From the NCBI GenBank assembly GCA_020633315.1, contig JACKDV010000009.1, positions 88,501 to 152,500 of the forward strand: a DNA stretch of 64,000 nucleotides, read 5' to 3'. The first letter of the stretch is position 1, and each line of letters opens with the position of its first letter. This document shows positions 1 to 8,536 of this stretch, one piece after another. Source of the DNA: Myxococcales bacterium (lineage in GTDB: Bacteria > Myxococcota_A > Polyangia > Nannocystales > Nannocystaceae). Under the pieces are notes generated by a model. It was not told the origin of the DNA, did no database searches, and saw only the letters and a program-made list of their open reading frames with translations. A program made the position numbers and the translations under genes.

Positions 1-544
<544 letters not shown>

Positions 545-845
545 CGCATCGGAAACCCCGATGCTGCGACGGGGAGCACGTCCCGAAGGTGCCGATACGG
601 TCTCCATTCGTCGGAGCTGGAACGAGCGCGTCACGAGACGCCATCGTTGCGCGAGCACTTGGATGAAGGACCCGTGCTCCAACATCCACGACTTTCATCT
701 GCGCTCTCGATCGCCCATCGCTCGAGCCGTGGGGCCGCCGTCGTGTGTACCGAGGCGTCGCACCCGAGGCGCGGGCGAGCCTCTCCTCGAGCGGCGGGCC
801 AGCGTGGCGGGGACGCGAGCGCCTTCGCCGACGTGGCCGGTCGCG
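545..845. other. Intergenic region between rsmI and the kinase gene
   Basis: About 300 bp between the end of rsmI and the kinase start. It should hold the kinase promoter on the minus strand. I see no gene, clear terminator or repeat in it. Confidence 0.5.
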
Positions 846-1676
846 TCACTCGGGGGCAGGTGGATCCGACCGCTCGGGAGGGTCTTGCTCGGGCTCGTCG
901 TCGTCGGGCGCGGGCTCGAAGGCCTCGTCGTCCTCGGGCTCGTCTTCGTCGTCGACCTCGTCGCGTCGCGGCTCGTCCTCGGTCTCGGGCTCGTCTTCCT
1001 CGGAGGCATCGCCGTCGCGGCCCTGGATCACCACCACGTACTCGCCGCGGATCTTCGTGTCGCCCAGGCTCTCCAGCAGCTCGCTCAGCGTGCCACGGCG
1101 GACCTCCTCGAACTTCTTGGTGAGGTCGTTGCACAGCGCGGCCTGGCGATCGCCGAAGACCTCGAGCGCGTCTTGCAGCAGGGCCACCACGCGGTAGGGG
1201 CTCTCGTAGAGCACCAGGGTGTGGGGCGAGCGGGCGTCCACGGCGAGGAAGCGCCGCCGCTTGCCCGGCTTGCGGGGCGGGAAGCCGCGGAAGGTGAAGG
1301 AGTGCACGGGCAGGCCGCTGAGCACCACCGCCATCACGAAGGCGGCGGGTCCCGGCACCATGGTCACGTCCAGGCCCTCCTCGTGGCAGCGCCGCACCAG
1401 CGCGAAGCCGGGGTCGGCGATGCCGGGGGTGCCCGCGTCGGAGACCAGCGCCACGTCGCGGCCCTCCTCCAGCAAGCGCACGATCTTGCCGACCACCCGG
1501 GCCTCGTTGTGCTCGTGGAAGGGCATCTGCCGTGCCTTGATCTGGTGGCGCGTGAGCAGCTTGGCCGTGTGGCGGGTGTCCTCGCTGGCGATCACGTCGA
1601 CCGTACGCAGCACCTCCAGCGCGCGCAGCGAGACGTCCTCGAGGTTGCCGATCGGCGTGGCGACGATGTAGAGCAC
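846..1676 (-). CDS. rsmI: 16S rRNA (cytidine(1402)-2'-O)-methyltransferase RsmI
   Basis: RsmI uses S-adenosylmethionine to methylate the 2'-hydroxyl of C1402 in helix 44 of 16S rRNA, in the decoding centre. The 276-residue product begins with the family N-terminus LYIVATPIGNLEDVSLRAL and keeps SEDTRHTAKLL, the SDAGTPGIADPG loop, PGPAAFVMAV and FRGFPPRK, which form the tetrapyrrole-methylase-fold SAM site. The GTG at 1676 puts the conserved LYIVATP right at the start; a TTG three codons upstream is the alternative. The last ~50 residues are an Asp/Glu/Pro tail that is not typical of the family. The gene begins about 32 bp after an FmrO/Arm-type methyltransferase gene on the same strand, so the two are probably co-transcribed. 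Confidence 0.95.
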   Translation of the reverse strand: MLYIVATPIGNLEDVSLRALEVLRTVDVIASEDTRHTAKLLTRHQIKARQMPFHEHNEARVVGKIVRLLEEGRDVALVSDAGTPGIADPGFALVRRCHEEGLDVTMVPGPAAFVMAVVLSGLPVHSFTFRGFPPRKPGKRRRFLAVDARSPHTLVLYESPYRVVALLQDALEVFGDRQAALCNDLTKKFEEVRRGTLSELLESLGDTKIRGEYVVVIQGRDGDASEEDEPETEDEPRRDEVDDEDEPEDDEAFEPAPDDDEPEQDPPERSDPPAPE

Positions 1677-1708
1677 CGCCCGCAAGCATGGGCCCGGCGG
1701 GGCGAGGA

Positions 1709-2581
1709 TCACAATTTTCGTCGTGGGAGGGCGGGGCCCGGCCCGGTGTCGATGCAGAACACCAGCTCGTGGGGGAACGAAAGCTCGCGCACGGGGACGT
1801 CCCAGCCCTCGGTCAGCCGCGCCATCAGGGCCCGGTAGGGCTCCTCCAGGCGCCGGCCCCCGTGGGCGCTCACGGCGGGCAGCGAGACCACCAGGTGCCG
1901 GGCGGGGATCGCCGCGAGCCACTCTCCGCCGACCTGGGAGGGCGGATAGTTGCGCAGCAGCCGGTGCAGCTCCTTGAGCAGCAGCGCCACGTCGGCCCGC
2001 CCCTCGCCGGCGTCGGCCCGCGGGGGATCGAGCACGATGTCCCGCAGCTCGGCCCGCCCCGCGCCCGTGGCCCGCAGGTAGGCGTCGAGCATCGCCACGC
2101 GGGGCTCGTGGATGTCGTAGGCGAGCAGGCGGCTCGACGCGGGCAGCCCCATCCACGGCCGCGACAGCGGGCCGAGGGCACAGGCCAGGTCGAGCACGGT
2201 GCCGGGCACCCCGGTGTGCTCGAGGATCGCGGCGTAGAATTCCCTCAGGTAGGGCAGGCGCTCGCGCGTGCTCAGGTGCTGGGCCAGCGCCGCCTCGCAC
2301 AGCGCCCGCTCCTGTGCCTCGTCGCCGCGCTCCACCGCGCTCACCAGCGCCGGGCCCAGGGTGGCGTAGTCGGGGTCGCCCAGGTGATCGGCCACGATCC
2401 CATGCAGCCGTCGCCGCACCGCCTTGTCGAGGGCCTTGCGCTTGCGATGCTCGGGCCAGGCCTGCTCCGCCAGCGCGCGCACGGTGGCCTCGCTCACCGT
2501 CCGGTACTTGCGCGACGCCTTGATCGACGCCACCACGGCCTCGACCTCGGGCTGCGAGGGCCTCGCCGTCGCGTCGCTCAT
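1709..2581 (-). CDS. FmrO/Arm-family 16S rRNA (m7G1405-type) methyltransferase homologue
   Basis: The 290-residue protein resembles the aminoglycoside-resistance methyltransferases RmtB/ArmA/FmrO along its whole length. Residues ~10-50 match the helical N-terminal domain (SIKASRKYRTVSEATVRAL, then RRRLHGIV), followed by LSTRERL, which mirrors STKERL in RmtB. The SAM-binding part shows VLDLACALGPLSRPW (RmtB has VLDIACGLNPL), then YDIHEP, a region like RmtB's FALQDVL (LRDIVLDPP), LLLKELHRLL and VVSLPAVSAHGGRRLE. Known members methylate N7 of G1405 in 16S helix 44 and block 4,6-disubstituted deoxystreptamine aminoglycosides. Here the gene is chromosomal, next to rsmI, with no mobile element nearby, so it may be an ancient self-protection or housekeeping version. 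The family call is firm; the exact target base and any resistance role are inferred from homology. Confidence 0.85.
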   Translation of the reverse strand: MSDATARPSQPEVEAVVASIKASRKYRTVSEATVRALAEQAWPEHRKRKALDKAVRRRLHGIVADHLGDPDYATLGPALVSAVERGDEAQERALCEAALAQHLSTRERLPYLREFYAAILEHTGVPGTVLDLACALGPLSRPWMGLPASSRLLAYDIHEPRVAMLDAYLRATGAGRAELRDIVLDPPRADAGEGRADVALLLKELHRLLRNYPPSQVGGEWLAAIPARHLVVSLPAVSAHGGRRLEEPYRALMARLTEGWDVPVRELSFPHELVFCIDTGPGPALPRRKL

Positions 2582-2621
2582 GCGCGGCAGGGTAGCGCGG
2601 GCCGGCGATCGCCGACCCTCA

Positions 2622-4010
2622 TCAGGCCAGGATCTCGGTCAGCGGCGTGGTGGACATCGGCGCCCCGCCGCCCACCGAGGGCGCGGCCGGGTCGAAGGCC
2701 CGCAGGCACGACAGCAGCACGTCGCTCATGTTGCCCTCCGAGGGGGTGTTGCCCGCGTTGGGATCGGCGGCGGCCACCGCCTGGTAGTGGATGCCGGGGT
2801 GCACCAGGTAGCCGCGGCCCGTGCCGCCCAGGATGATGGGCTGGCGGCGGATGCTGTGCGACCAGCCGATCGAGCAGTCGCTGCTGCCGTAGACGATGGT
2901 GGAGTCGAGCAGGTTGGTCCCGTCCACGTCGGTCGTCTCGCGCAGGATCTGGAGCATCTGGGAGAAGCGCTCCATGATGTAGACGATGCCGTCGTGGTAG
3001 TCCTCGCCGCCCTGGTGGCTGAGCACGTGGTGGGTGCTGCTGCTGCCGCTGGACGACTCGGCGAAGGTGGCCTCGCCCGCCAGCGGCAGGAACAGGCACG
3101 AGGCCACCCGGGTGATGTCGCAGGTGAAGGCGTAGGCGATGAGCTGCGTCATCAGCTCCATCGTGAGGGTGAGCTGCTCGGAGTTGACCGGCTCGCTGTT
3201 GGTGTGCGTGGGCTGGCCGGGCAGGTCACAGGTGGGCGGCACCGTGGAGATCTTCTGCTCGAGCTCCGCGAGTCCCTCGAAGTGCGCGTCGAGGCGCTGG
3301 TTGTCCAGCGTGCCCAGCCGCGGGCGCAGGCGATCGGCGTCCTCGCGCACCGCGTCGAGGATGCTCAGGCGCAGCGCGCTGTCGTCGGGCTGCGGCACGA
3401 ACTCGCCGAAGATCGACTGCCACACCTGCACCGGGTTGGCCTCGCCGTACAGCGGGGTGAGGTTGCCCGGCTGCCCCCGCACCGAGATCGTGGTGGCGGT
3501 GGTGCCGTTGTCGGCGGGCGAGAAGCCCTTGGAGCACTGCACCTGCATCGAGCGGATGGGCGTGGTCACCCGCGCCTGGATCGCGTCGGCGATCACCTGA
3601 TCGATGGTGGGGCCGCCGTAGTTCGAGGAGAAGCCCGGGCCGCCCGCCGGCTCGAAGGTGTAGCCGCTGAACGCGGTCATGCCCTCGTGGTGGGTGATCT
3701 GGTTGGCGCAGCGGTTCATGATCCCGGTGAGCACGGAGACGTACTCCTTGACCGGGGCGAAGGGAGCGAGCTGCTCGCTGAGCTCCCAGCCGGGACCGGT
3801 GACCGCGGGCTCGAAGCGGTCGTTGATGACGCCGTTGCCCCAGAAGAACGAGAGGAAGCGCAGCGGGAGCCCGTCGCCGTTGGCGTAGGCGGTCCCGTTG
3901 GCGTTCAGCATCGCCTCGAGCGGCGGCAGGGCCACCGAGACGGCGGCGCCCCCGGCCAGCCCGCGGAGCACGGTGCGACGGCTGAGCTTGAGCTTGCGAA
4001 GTGGATGCAT
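2622..4010 (-). CDS. DUF1552 family secreted protein (Tat-type leader)
   Basis: A 462-residue DUF1552 protein. It opens with a twin-arginine leader, LKLSRRTVLRGLAGGAA, so it is probably exported folded. The body has the usual family blocks: LRFLSFFWGNGV, VLTGIMNRCANQ, HHEGMTAFSGY, SSNYGGPTIDQVIA, a mid-region coiled helix, and near the end STIVYGSSDCSIGWSHS followed by PIILGGTGRGYL. These resemble alkaline-phosphatase/sulfatase-fold proteins. Its biochemical role is not known. It lies about 19 bp downstream of the DUF1592 gene on the same strand. The same pairing is common in myxobacteria and planctomycetes, so the two very likely form one transcription unit and work together outside the inner membrane. 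Confidence 0.88.
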   Translation of the reverse strand: MHPLRKLKLSRRTVLRGLAGGAAVSVALPPLEAMLNANGTAYANGDGLPLRFLSFFWGNGVINDRFEPAVTGPGWELSEQLAPFAPVKEYVSVLTGIMNRCANQITHHEGMTAFSGYTFEPAGGPGFSSNYGGPTIDQVIADAIQARVTTPIRSMQVQCSKGFSPADNGTTATTISVRGQPGNLTPLYGEANPVQVWQSIFGEFVPQPDDSALRLSILDAVREDADRLRPRLGTLDNQRLDAHFEGLAELEQKISTVPPTCDLPGQPTHTNSEPVNSEQLTLTMELMTQLIAYAFTCDITRVASCLFLPLAGEATFAESSSGSSSTHHVLSHQGGEDYHDGIVYIMERFSQMLQILRETTDVDGTNLLDSTIVYGSSDCSIGWSHSIRRQPIILGGTGRGYLVHPGIHYQAVAAADPNAGNTPSEGNMSDVLLSCLRAFDPAAPSVGGGAPMSTTPLTEILA

Positions 4011-4029
4011 GACGAAGGCTCCGTTCTTC

Positions 4030-5760
4030 CTACTTGGGCGCGTCCACCAGGCGGAACAGCGGGTTGACGGTGAGCTCGACCATGAGGACCTTGTAGTTGA
4101 AGTCCGAGTCGGTGAAGGCCTGCTCGAGCAGGGCGAGGCCGTCGGCTTGGTCGAGTCCCTCGTCGTGGCCGAGGGTGCTGCGGTAGAGGTTGCGGACCAC
4201 GCAGTTGGGCGTGCGCGGGTCGTTGCGCAGGATGGAGGCCAGCTCGTTGGCGCCGCCGAAGCTGCCCAGGCCGCCCACGTCGCCCGAGGAGTCGATGGGC
4301 TGGCCGTTGTCGAGCTGGCGGAACCCGCCGATGGGGCTGAAGCGCTCGAAGGCGAAGCCGAGCGGGTCCATCTGGCCGTGGCAGGTGGCGCAGCCCGGCT
4401 CCACGTTGTGCTGCGACTCCATCCACTCGCGCAGGGTCTGGCCCTCGGCCGGCGAGGGCGGCATGGCGTTGACCCCCGGCGGCGGCGGCTGGATGTCGGT
4501 GCACAAGAGCACCTCCTGCACGAACAGCCCGCGCCGCGTGGGCGAGTTGATGTTGGGGTGCGAGAACACGGTGAGGAAGGCGGGGTGGGTGAGGAAGCCG
4601 GCCCGCCCCTGATCGACCGGCAGCGGCACGAGCTGCCACGGGAACGCGGGCGGCGAGATCCCGTAGAGCTGCGCCAGGTCGTCGTTGACGAAGGTGTAGT
4701 TGGCGTCGAAGATCCCCATGAAGCTGCTCTCCTCCTCGAACACCACGTTCTGGATGAGCAGCAGGGTCTCCTGGCGCATGGCCGCGGCCAGCTCGGGAGT
4801 GAAGGTGGGGAACATCGCCGCGTCCTTGCCCTTGTTGGCCAGGTCGCGCAGGCGATAGAGCTCGTCGTAGAACTCCGAGAGCCGCTCCCGCGCCTTGGGC
4901 CGCGACAGCATCTCGAGGGCCGTCGATCGGATCTGGTCGTCGGTGCGGAGCTGGCCGCCCTCGGCCGCGTCGAGCAGCGCCGTGTCGGGGGTGTGGCCCA
5001 GCAGAAAGAACGACAGCCGCGAGGCCAGCTCGTAGTCGCCGAGCTGACGCTGGTCGCCCACCCCCGTGGGCTCGCCCACCTCCACCACGTACAGGAAGTT
5101 GGGCGACTGCAGGATCGCCGCCACCAGGTACTTGATGCCGGTGAGGAAGTCGTTGCCTCCCCACTCGTAGCCCGCGTTGGCGATGTCGAGCAGCTGGGTG
5201 CGCTCGGCGTCGGTCACCGGGCGCCGGAAGGCGAGGCGGCCGATCACGCTCACCACCTCCTCGTAGCAGCCGGGGTCCTGGCCGGCCGCCACGCAGGGCA
5301 CCTTGGCGTTGAGCTGCGCCGAGTTGCTCATCACCGCGGTGCCGATCGCCATGGCCGAGGACTCGTAGCGCTCGATGTCGGTCGGGGTCAGCGGCTCGTT
5401 GTTGGCGGTGGTGGTGTCGAAGTGGCCGAGCTGGGGCAGGGGCGGGGGAGCGGCGGCCGCGGCCGCCACGTCGCCCAGGATGATCTCCACGCTCCCCACG
5501 TACTGGCTGGGGGTCAGGCGTCGCATGCCGCCCGGGGGCGGGATCACTTCCGCGTCACCCGCCGAGTCGGTGCCCTCGGTGTCGCTGTCGTCTCCGGTGA
5601 CGTCGACCGCCTCGGTGTCACCGTCGGTGCCCGTCCCTCCCTCGGTGGGATCGCCGTCTCCCTCGCCTCCGTTGCGACAGCCCGCGGCCGAGAGCGAGAG
5701 CGCGAGCATGCACAGGGGCAGCGCCGGGGCATGGCGTGAGCACGAGGAGAGCGTCTTCAT
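4030..5760 (-). CDS. DUF1592/DUF1588 multi-domain lipoprotein with a CxxCH motif
   Basis: A 576-residue lipoprotein of the planctomycete/myxobacterial PSD type. The signal peptide ends at lipobox LSAAGC, followed by a Gly/Asp/Thr-rich linker. Domains in order: DUF1587 (RRLTPSQYVGSVEIILGD), DUF1595 (VIGRLAFRRPVTDAERTQL, ILQSPNFLYVVEVGE), DUF1592 (LASRLSFFLLGHTPD), DUF1588 (PTRRGLFVQEVLLC) and DUF1585 at the C-terminus. DUF1588 contains CATCHGQMDPLGFAFE; the CxxCH could hold a c-type haem, but this is not proven for the family. The open frame extends upstream, but the ATG at 5760 is the one that gives a proper signal peptide. The gene leads the pair with DUF1552; an extracellular or periplasmic function is likely but unknown. 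Confidence 0.88.
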   Translation of the reverse strand: MKTLSSCSRHAPALPLCMLALSLSAAGCRNGGEGDGDPTEGGTGTDGDTEAVDVTGDDSDTEGTDSAGDAEVIPPPGGMRRLTPSQYVGSVEIILGDVAAAAAAPPPLPQLGHFDTTTANNEPLTPTDIERYESSAMAIGTAVMSNSAQLNAKVPCVAAGQDPGCYEEVVSVIGRLAFRRPVTDAERTQLLDIANAGYEWGGNDFLTGIKYLVAAILQSPNFLYVVEVGEPTGVGDQRQLGDYELASRLSFFLLGHTPDTALLDAAEGGQLRTDDQIRSTALEMLSRPKARERLSEFYDELYRLRDLANKGKDAAMFPTFTPELAAAMRQETLLLIQNVVFEEESSFMGIFDANYTFVNDDLAQLYGISPPAFPWQLVPLPVDQGRAGFLTHPAFLTVFSHPNINSPTRRGLFVQEVLLCTDIQPPPPGVNAMPPSPAEGQTLREWMESQHNVEPGCATCHGQMDPLGFAFERFSPIGGFRQLDNGQPIDSSGDVGGLGSFGGANELASILRNDPRTPNCVVRNLYRSTLGHDEGLDQADGLALLEQAFTDSDFNYKVLMVELTVNPLFRLVDAPK

Positions 5761-6277
5761 CGAGGACCTGCCGAATGCAGCGTCGGCACCACGCCGACGA
5801 GGAGAGCACGAGGGCGGCTTCGAGCCGCGTCGCCCGACGACCAGCACCGAGGTGCTCGGTCGTTGACAGCCGTCATGCCTACATGGAGGCGGACGGCTCG
5901 ATCCTTCGGGCCGACGAACGTTGTTATCATGTAAGCCCAGGAAATTATCCAGGGAATTGTCGGTCGGGACCACCCCGATAGCCTCGGATACATGCACCTT
6001 CATCGACACACCGCCGTGATGTGACATCGGAAACGAGTCGTTCGATCGGCGGCGACGAACGGCCTTCGGGGTCTGGCGATCGGTCCAGATGAGAGCGGGA
6101 CCACCGATCGTTCACGCCCCGAATGCGGCGGAGAGCGCGACCATGGGCGAAGCAAAGGTGATCGTGATCTGCGAAAAGGCGATCGCGCGGTCGTCGGACG
6201 TGGCAGCATGGGAGCGCTGCCTCCCTCGGGAGGGCGGCCGGGCCGTCGTGGCCTCGCGGAAGTCAGGGAAGAGATCC
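5761..6277. other. Divergent intergenic region (DUF1592 gene / vWA lipoprotein gene)
   Basis: About 520 bp without a convincing gene, between two divergently read genes, so it should hold both promoters. The stretch 5920-5960 is much richer in A/T than its surroundings. It carries a 10-bp near-perfect direct repeat, CCAGGAAATT at 5937-5946 and CCAGGGAATT at 5949-5958, with a 12-bp period, which could be an operator. I could not assign a -10/-35 pair with confidence. Confidence 0.45.
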
Positions 6278-8188
6278 ATGAGTAGCAAGAGCTTGCCCCT
6301 TCGAACCCTCGTCCGGTCCTCGCTCGGCTTGATGCTGCTGAGCCTGGGCTCCGCCTGCGGCGATGACGGGACGACCGCCACCGACGGCTCGACCGGTGAG
6401 GACACCGGGGGAGCCACGATGAACGCCACCTCCGGCCAGACCGACGATGGCTCCACCTCCGGCAACCCCACCACCGGGGCCACGGGGGACACCGGCTCCG
6501 GCACCGGAGACTCGGCCTCGTCGGGCGGCGACGAGAGCACCACCGGCTCGGTCGACCACGGTGCGCTGCTCTTCGTGGAGCTGGTGCCGGTCAACCGCGT
6601 GCTCGAGGTGGACCTCAACACCCCCACCGTGCAGCCCTACGAGGTCCGCGGTCACTACGAGGACGGAGCGCTGGTCGACCTCACCGACCAGGCCACCATC
6701 GATCACTCCAACCCGATGGTGGGCAGCCTCGCCGGCTCCGACCTGCAGATCCCGGCGTTCTCCGACACCTTCATCGGCACCACCATCCTCACGGCGATGG
6801 TGGAGGGCGAGACGGCGCAGGCCCAGCTCACCCTGGCCGCCTACGCGCAGACGGGGGCCGAGACCGACTTCTTCTTCGTGCTGCCCTACGAGGACCCGGC
6901 CGGCTCGCAGGAGAAGCCGCTGACCTTCAGCACCGACATCAAGGAGCTCGACGTGTTCATCAGCATGGACACCACGGGCTCGATGGGCGGTCCGATCAAC
7001 AACCTCATCAGCTCGCTCAACAGCACGGTGATCCCCGGCATCCAGGGCGCGATCGAGAACACCTGGTTCGGCGTGGGCGCGTGGATGGACTACCCGGTGA
7101 GCCCCTTCGGCACGCCGAACTGCTTCTCGGGCAACGGCACCGGCTACAACACCGACCAGCCCTTCATCTTGCTGCAGGCGATGACCTCGTCCTCGGTGGC
7201 GGCCCAGAACGCGGTGTCCGACCTGGCCAACGGCAGCAGCAGCCCCATCGGCTGCGGCTCCGACGGGCCCGAGTCGCACATCGAGTCGCTGTACCAGATC
7301 GCCACCGGCGACGGCCTGATGGGCCCGGGCGCCACCAACGTGCCCGCCAACCACAACGGCATCGGCGGGGTGGAGTTCCGCGACGGCGCGCTGCCGATCA
7401 TCGTGACCATCACCGACAACCAGTCGCACGACCCCGGGGTGCCGATGTGCGGCTTCGGGACCGACTACGACAACGATCCCTCCGTGCTCGCGGTGGCGGC
7501 CACCCGGGCCGAGACCCACGCCGCGCTCGAGGCCATCTGCGGCCGCGTGGTGACGGTGGCGGTGAGCAACTTCGACGCGAGCTGCGGGCCGCTGGCCGAC
7601 GGGGTCGACTTCGCCGAGGCCACCGGCTCGCTCATCCCGCCCCAGGCCTGGGACCTCGCGCCCGGCGGCCGTCCGGCGGGGTGTCCCGCCGGCCAGTGCT
7701 GCACCGGACAGAACGGCGCCGGCGTGCCGCCCAACGGCGATGGCCTGTGCCCCATGGTCTACCGCGTGGACTTCGGCGGGGCCGGCATCGACGACAGCAT
7801 GACCGACGGCGTGGTGATGCTGGCCAACTACGCGCCCTTCTCGGTGACCACCGCGGTCTCGGGCGTGGACACCGACGTCGACGGCGTGCCGCTGCCTCCG
7901 GGCTACAACACCGCCGACTTCATCAAGAGCGTGGTGCCGCTGTGGCACGGGCCGGTGCCGCTGCCCGGCGTGCCCGACCCGATCCTCACGCCCGATGCCT
8001 TCGAGAACGTGGTGCCCAACACCCCGGTCACCTTCGCGGTCGAGGCGTTCAACGACTTCATCGTGCCCACCGATCAGGCGCAGCTGTTCACGGCGACCAT
8101 CTCGGTGCTCGCCGATAGCTGCGGCGATCTCGACGAGCGCGACGTGTTCATCCTGGTGCCGCCCGAGGGCCTGCCGCCTCCGGGATAG
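6278..8188 (+). CDS. von Willebrand factor A-type domain lipoprotein
   Basis: A 636-residue surface lipoprotein. The ATG at 6278 follows a purine-rich AGGGAAGAGA and gives a signal peptide ending at LSLGSAC, then a ~60-residue Thr/Gly/Ser/Asp linker typical of Nannocystis-type myxobacteria. Residues ~75-200 form a probable beta-sandwich. A vWA domain begins near 225 with LDVFISMDTTGSMGG; D231-T-T-G-S-M is a metal-ion-dependent adhesion site of DxTGSM form, as in many bacterial vWA proteins. The later part is Cys-rich (CPAGQCC). vWA domains bind protein ligands through a divalent metal, so adhesion or envelope assembly is plausible, but no partner is visible. It is transcribed alone and ends at a strong hairpin. 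Confidence 0.85.
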   Translation: MSSKSLPLRTLVRSSLGLMLLSLGSACGDDGTTATDGSTGEDTGGATMNATSGQTDDGSTSGNPTTGATGDTGSGTGDSASSGGDESTTGSVDHGALLFVELVPVNRVLEVDLNTPTVQPYEVRGHYEDGALVDLTDQATIDHSNPMVGSLAGSDLQIPAFSDTFIGTTILTAMVEGETAQAQLTLAAYAQTGAETDFFFVLPYEDPAGSQEKPLTFSTDIKELDVFISMDTTGSMGGPINNLISSLNSTVIPGIQGAIENTWFGVGAWMDYPVSPFGTPNCFSGNGTGYNTDQPFILLQAMTSSSVAAQNAVSDLANGSSSPIGCGSDGPESHIESLYQIATGDGLMGPGATNVPANHNGIGGVEFRDGALPIIVTITDNQSHDPGVPMCGFGTDYDNDPSVLAVAATRAETHAALEAICGRVVTVAVSNFDASCGPLADGVDFAEATGSLIPPQAWDLAPGGRPAGCPAGQCCTGQNGAGVPPNGDGLCPMVYRVDFGGAGIDDSMTDGVVMLANYAPFSVTTAVSGVDTDVDGVPLPPGYNTADFIKSVVPLWHGPVPLPGVPDPILTPDAFENVVPNTPVTFAVEAFNDFIVPTDQAQLFTATISVLADSCGDLDERDVFILVPPEGLPPPG

Positions 8189-8220
8189 GCTCCGAGCCCC
8201 GCATTCTGGGAGCCCCGAAG

Positions 8221-8254
8221 GACCCCTTCGTGCCAGTGGCCGGAGGGGTCTTCT
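8221..8254 (+). terminator. Rho-independent terminator of the vWA lipoprotein gene
   Basis: GACCCCTTC (8221-8229) pairs with GGAGGGGTC (8242-8250) around a 12-base loop and is followed by TTCT. It lies 32 bp after the stop codon. Confidence 0.75.
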
Positions 8255-8458
8255 CATGTGACGTAGGGAGAGATCTCCATGCCGAAATTCCGTCCCATTA
8301 CGGGACGAAACGAGCGATCGTTGCGCTCTGCTCATCGTCTGGCGGCGGCGTCATGCTCGCCTCGTCCATCGCCAAAGCTGCCAGAGAACCCATCCATTGC
8401 CACTAGGGGCGCTTCTTCGGGGTTCCCAGATCATGCGAATCTATAGGATGATTCTCCG

Positions 8459-8486
8459 TTGATGAACGTTGTCAATCACGTAACAT
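8459..8486 (+). promoter_or_regulatory. Candidate sigma-70-type promoter of the first FHA-PilZ gene
   Basis: TTGATG (8459-8464) and TAACAT (8481-8486) are 16 bp apart, in an A/T-rich patch unusual for this DNA and 50 bp before the start codon at 8537. GATTCTCCG occurs twice nearby (8450-8458 and 8510-8518) and might mark a regulator site. Assigned by eye only. Confidence 0.4.
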
Positions 8487-8536
8487 AAAATACGAAACCT
8501 TCACTTACCGATTCTCCGGTCGATGGTTGGCCTGCC

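Noticed and set aside
1709..2581. Recently acquired mobile resistance gene
   Set aside because: There are no transposase, integron or direct-repeat boundaries, and base composition matches the neighbours.
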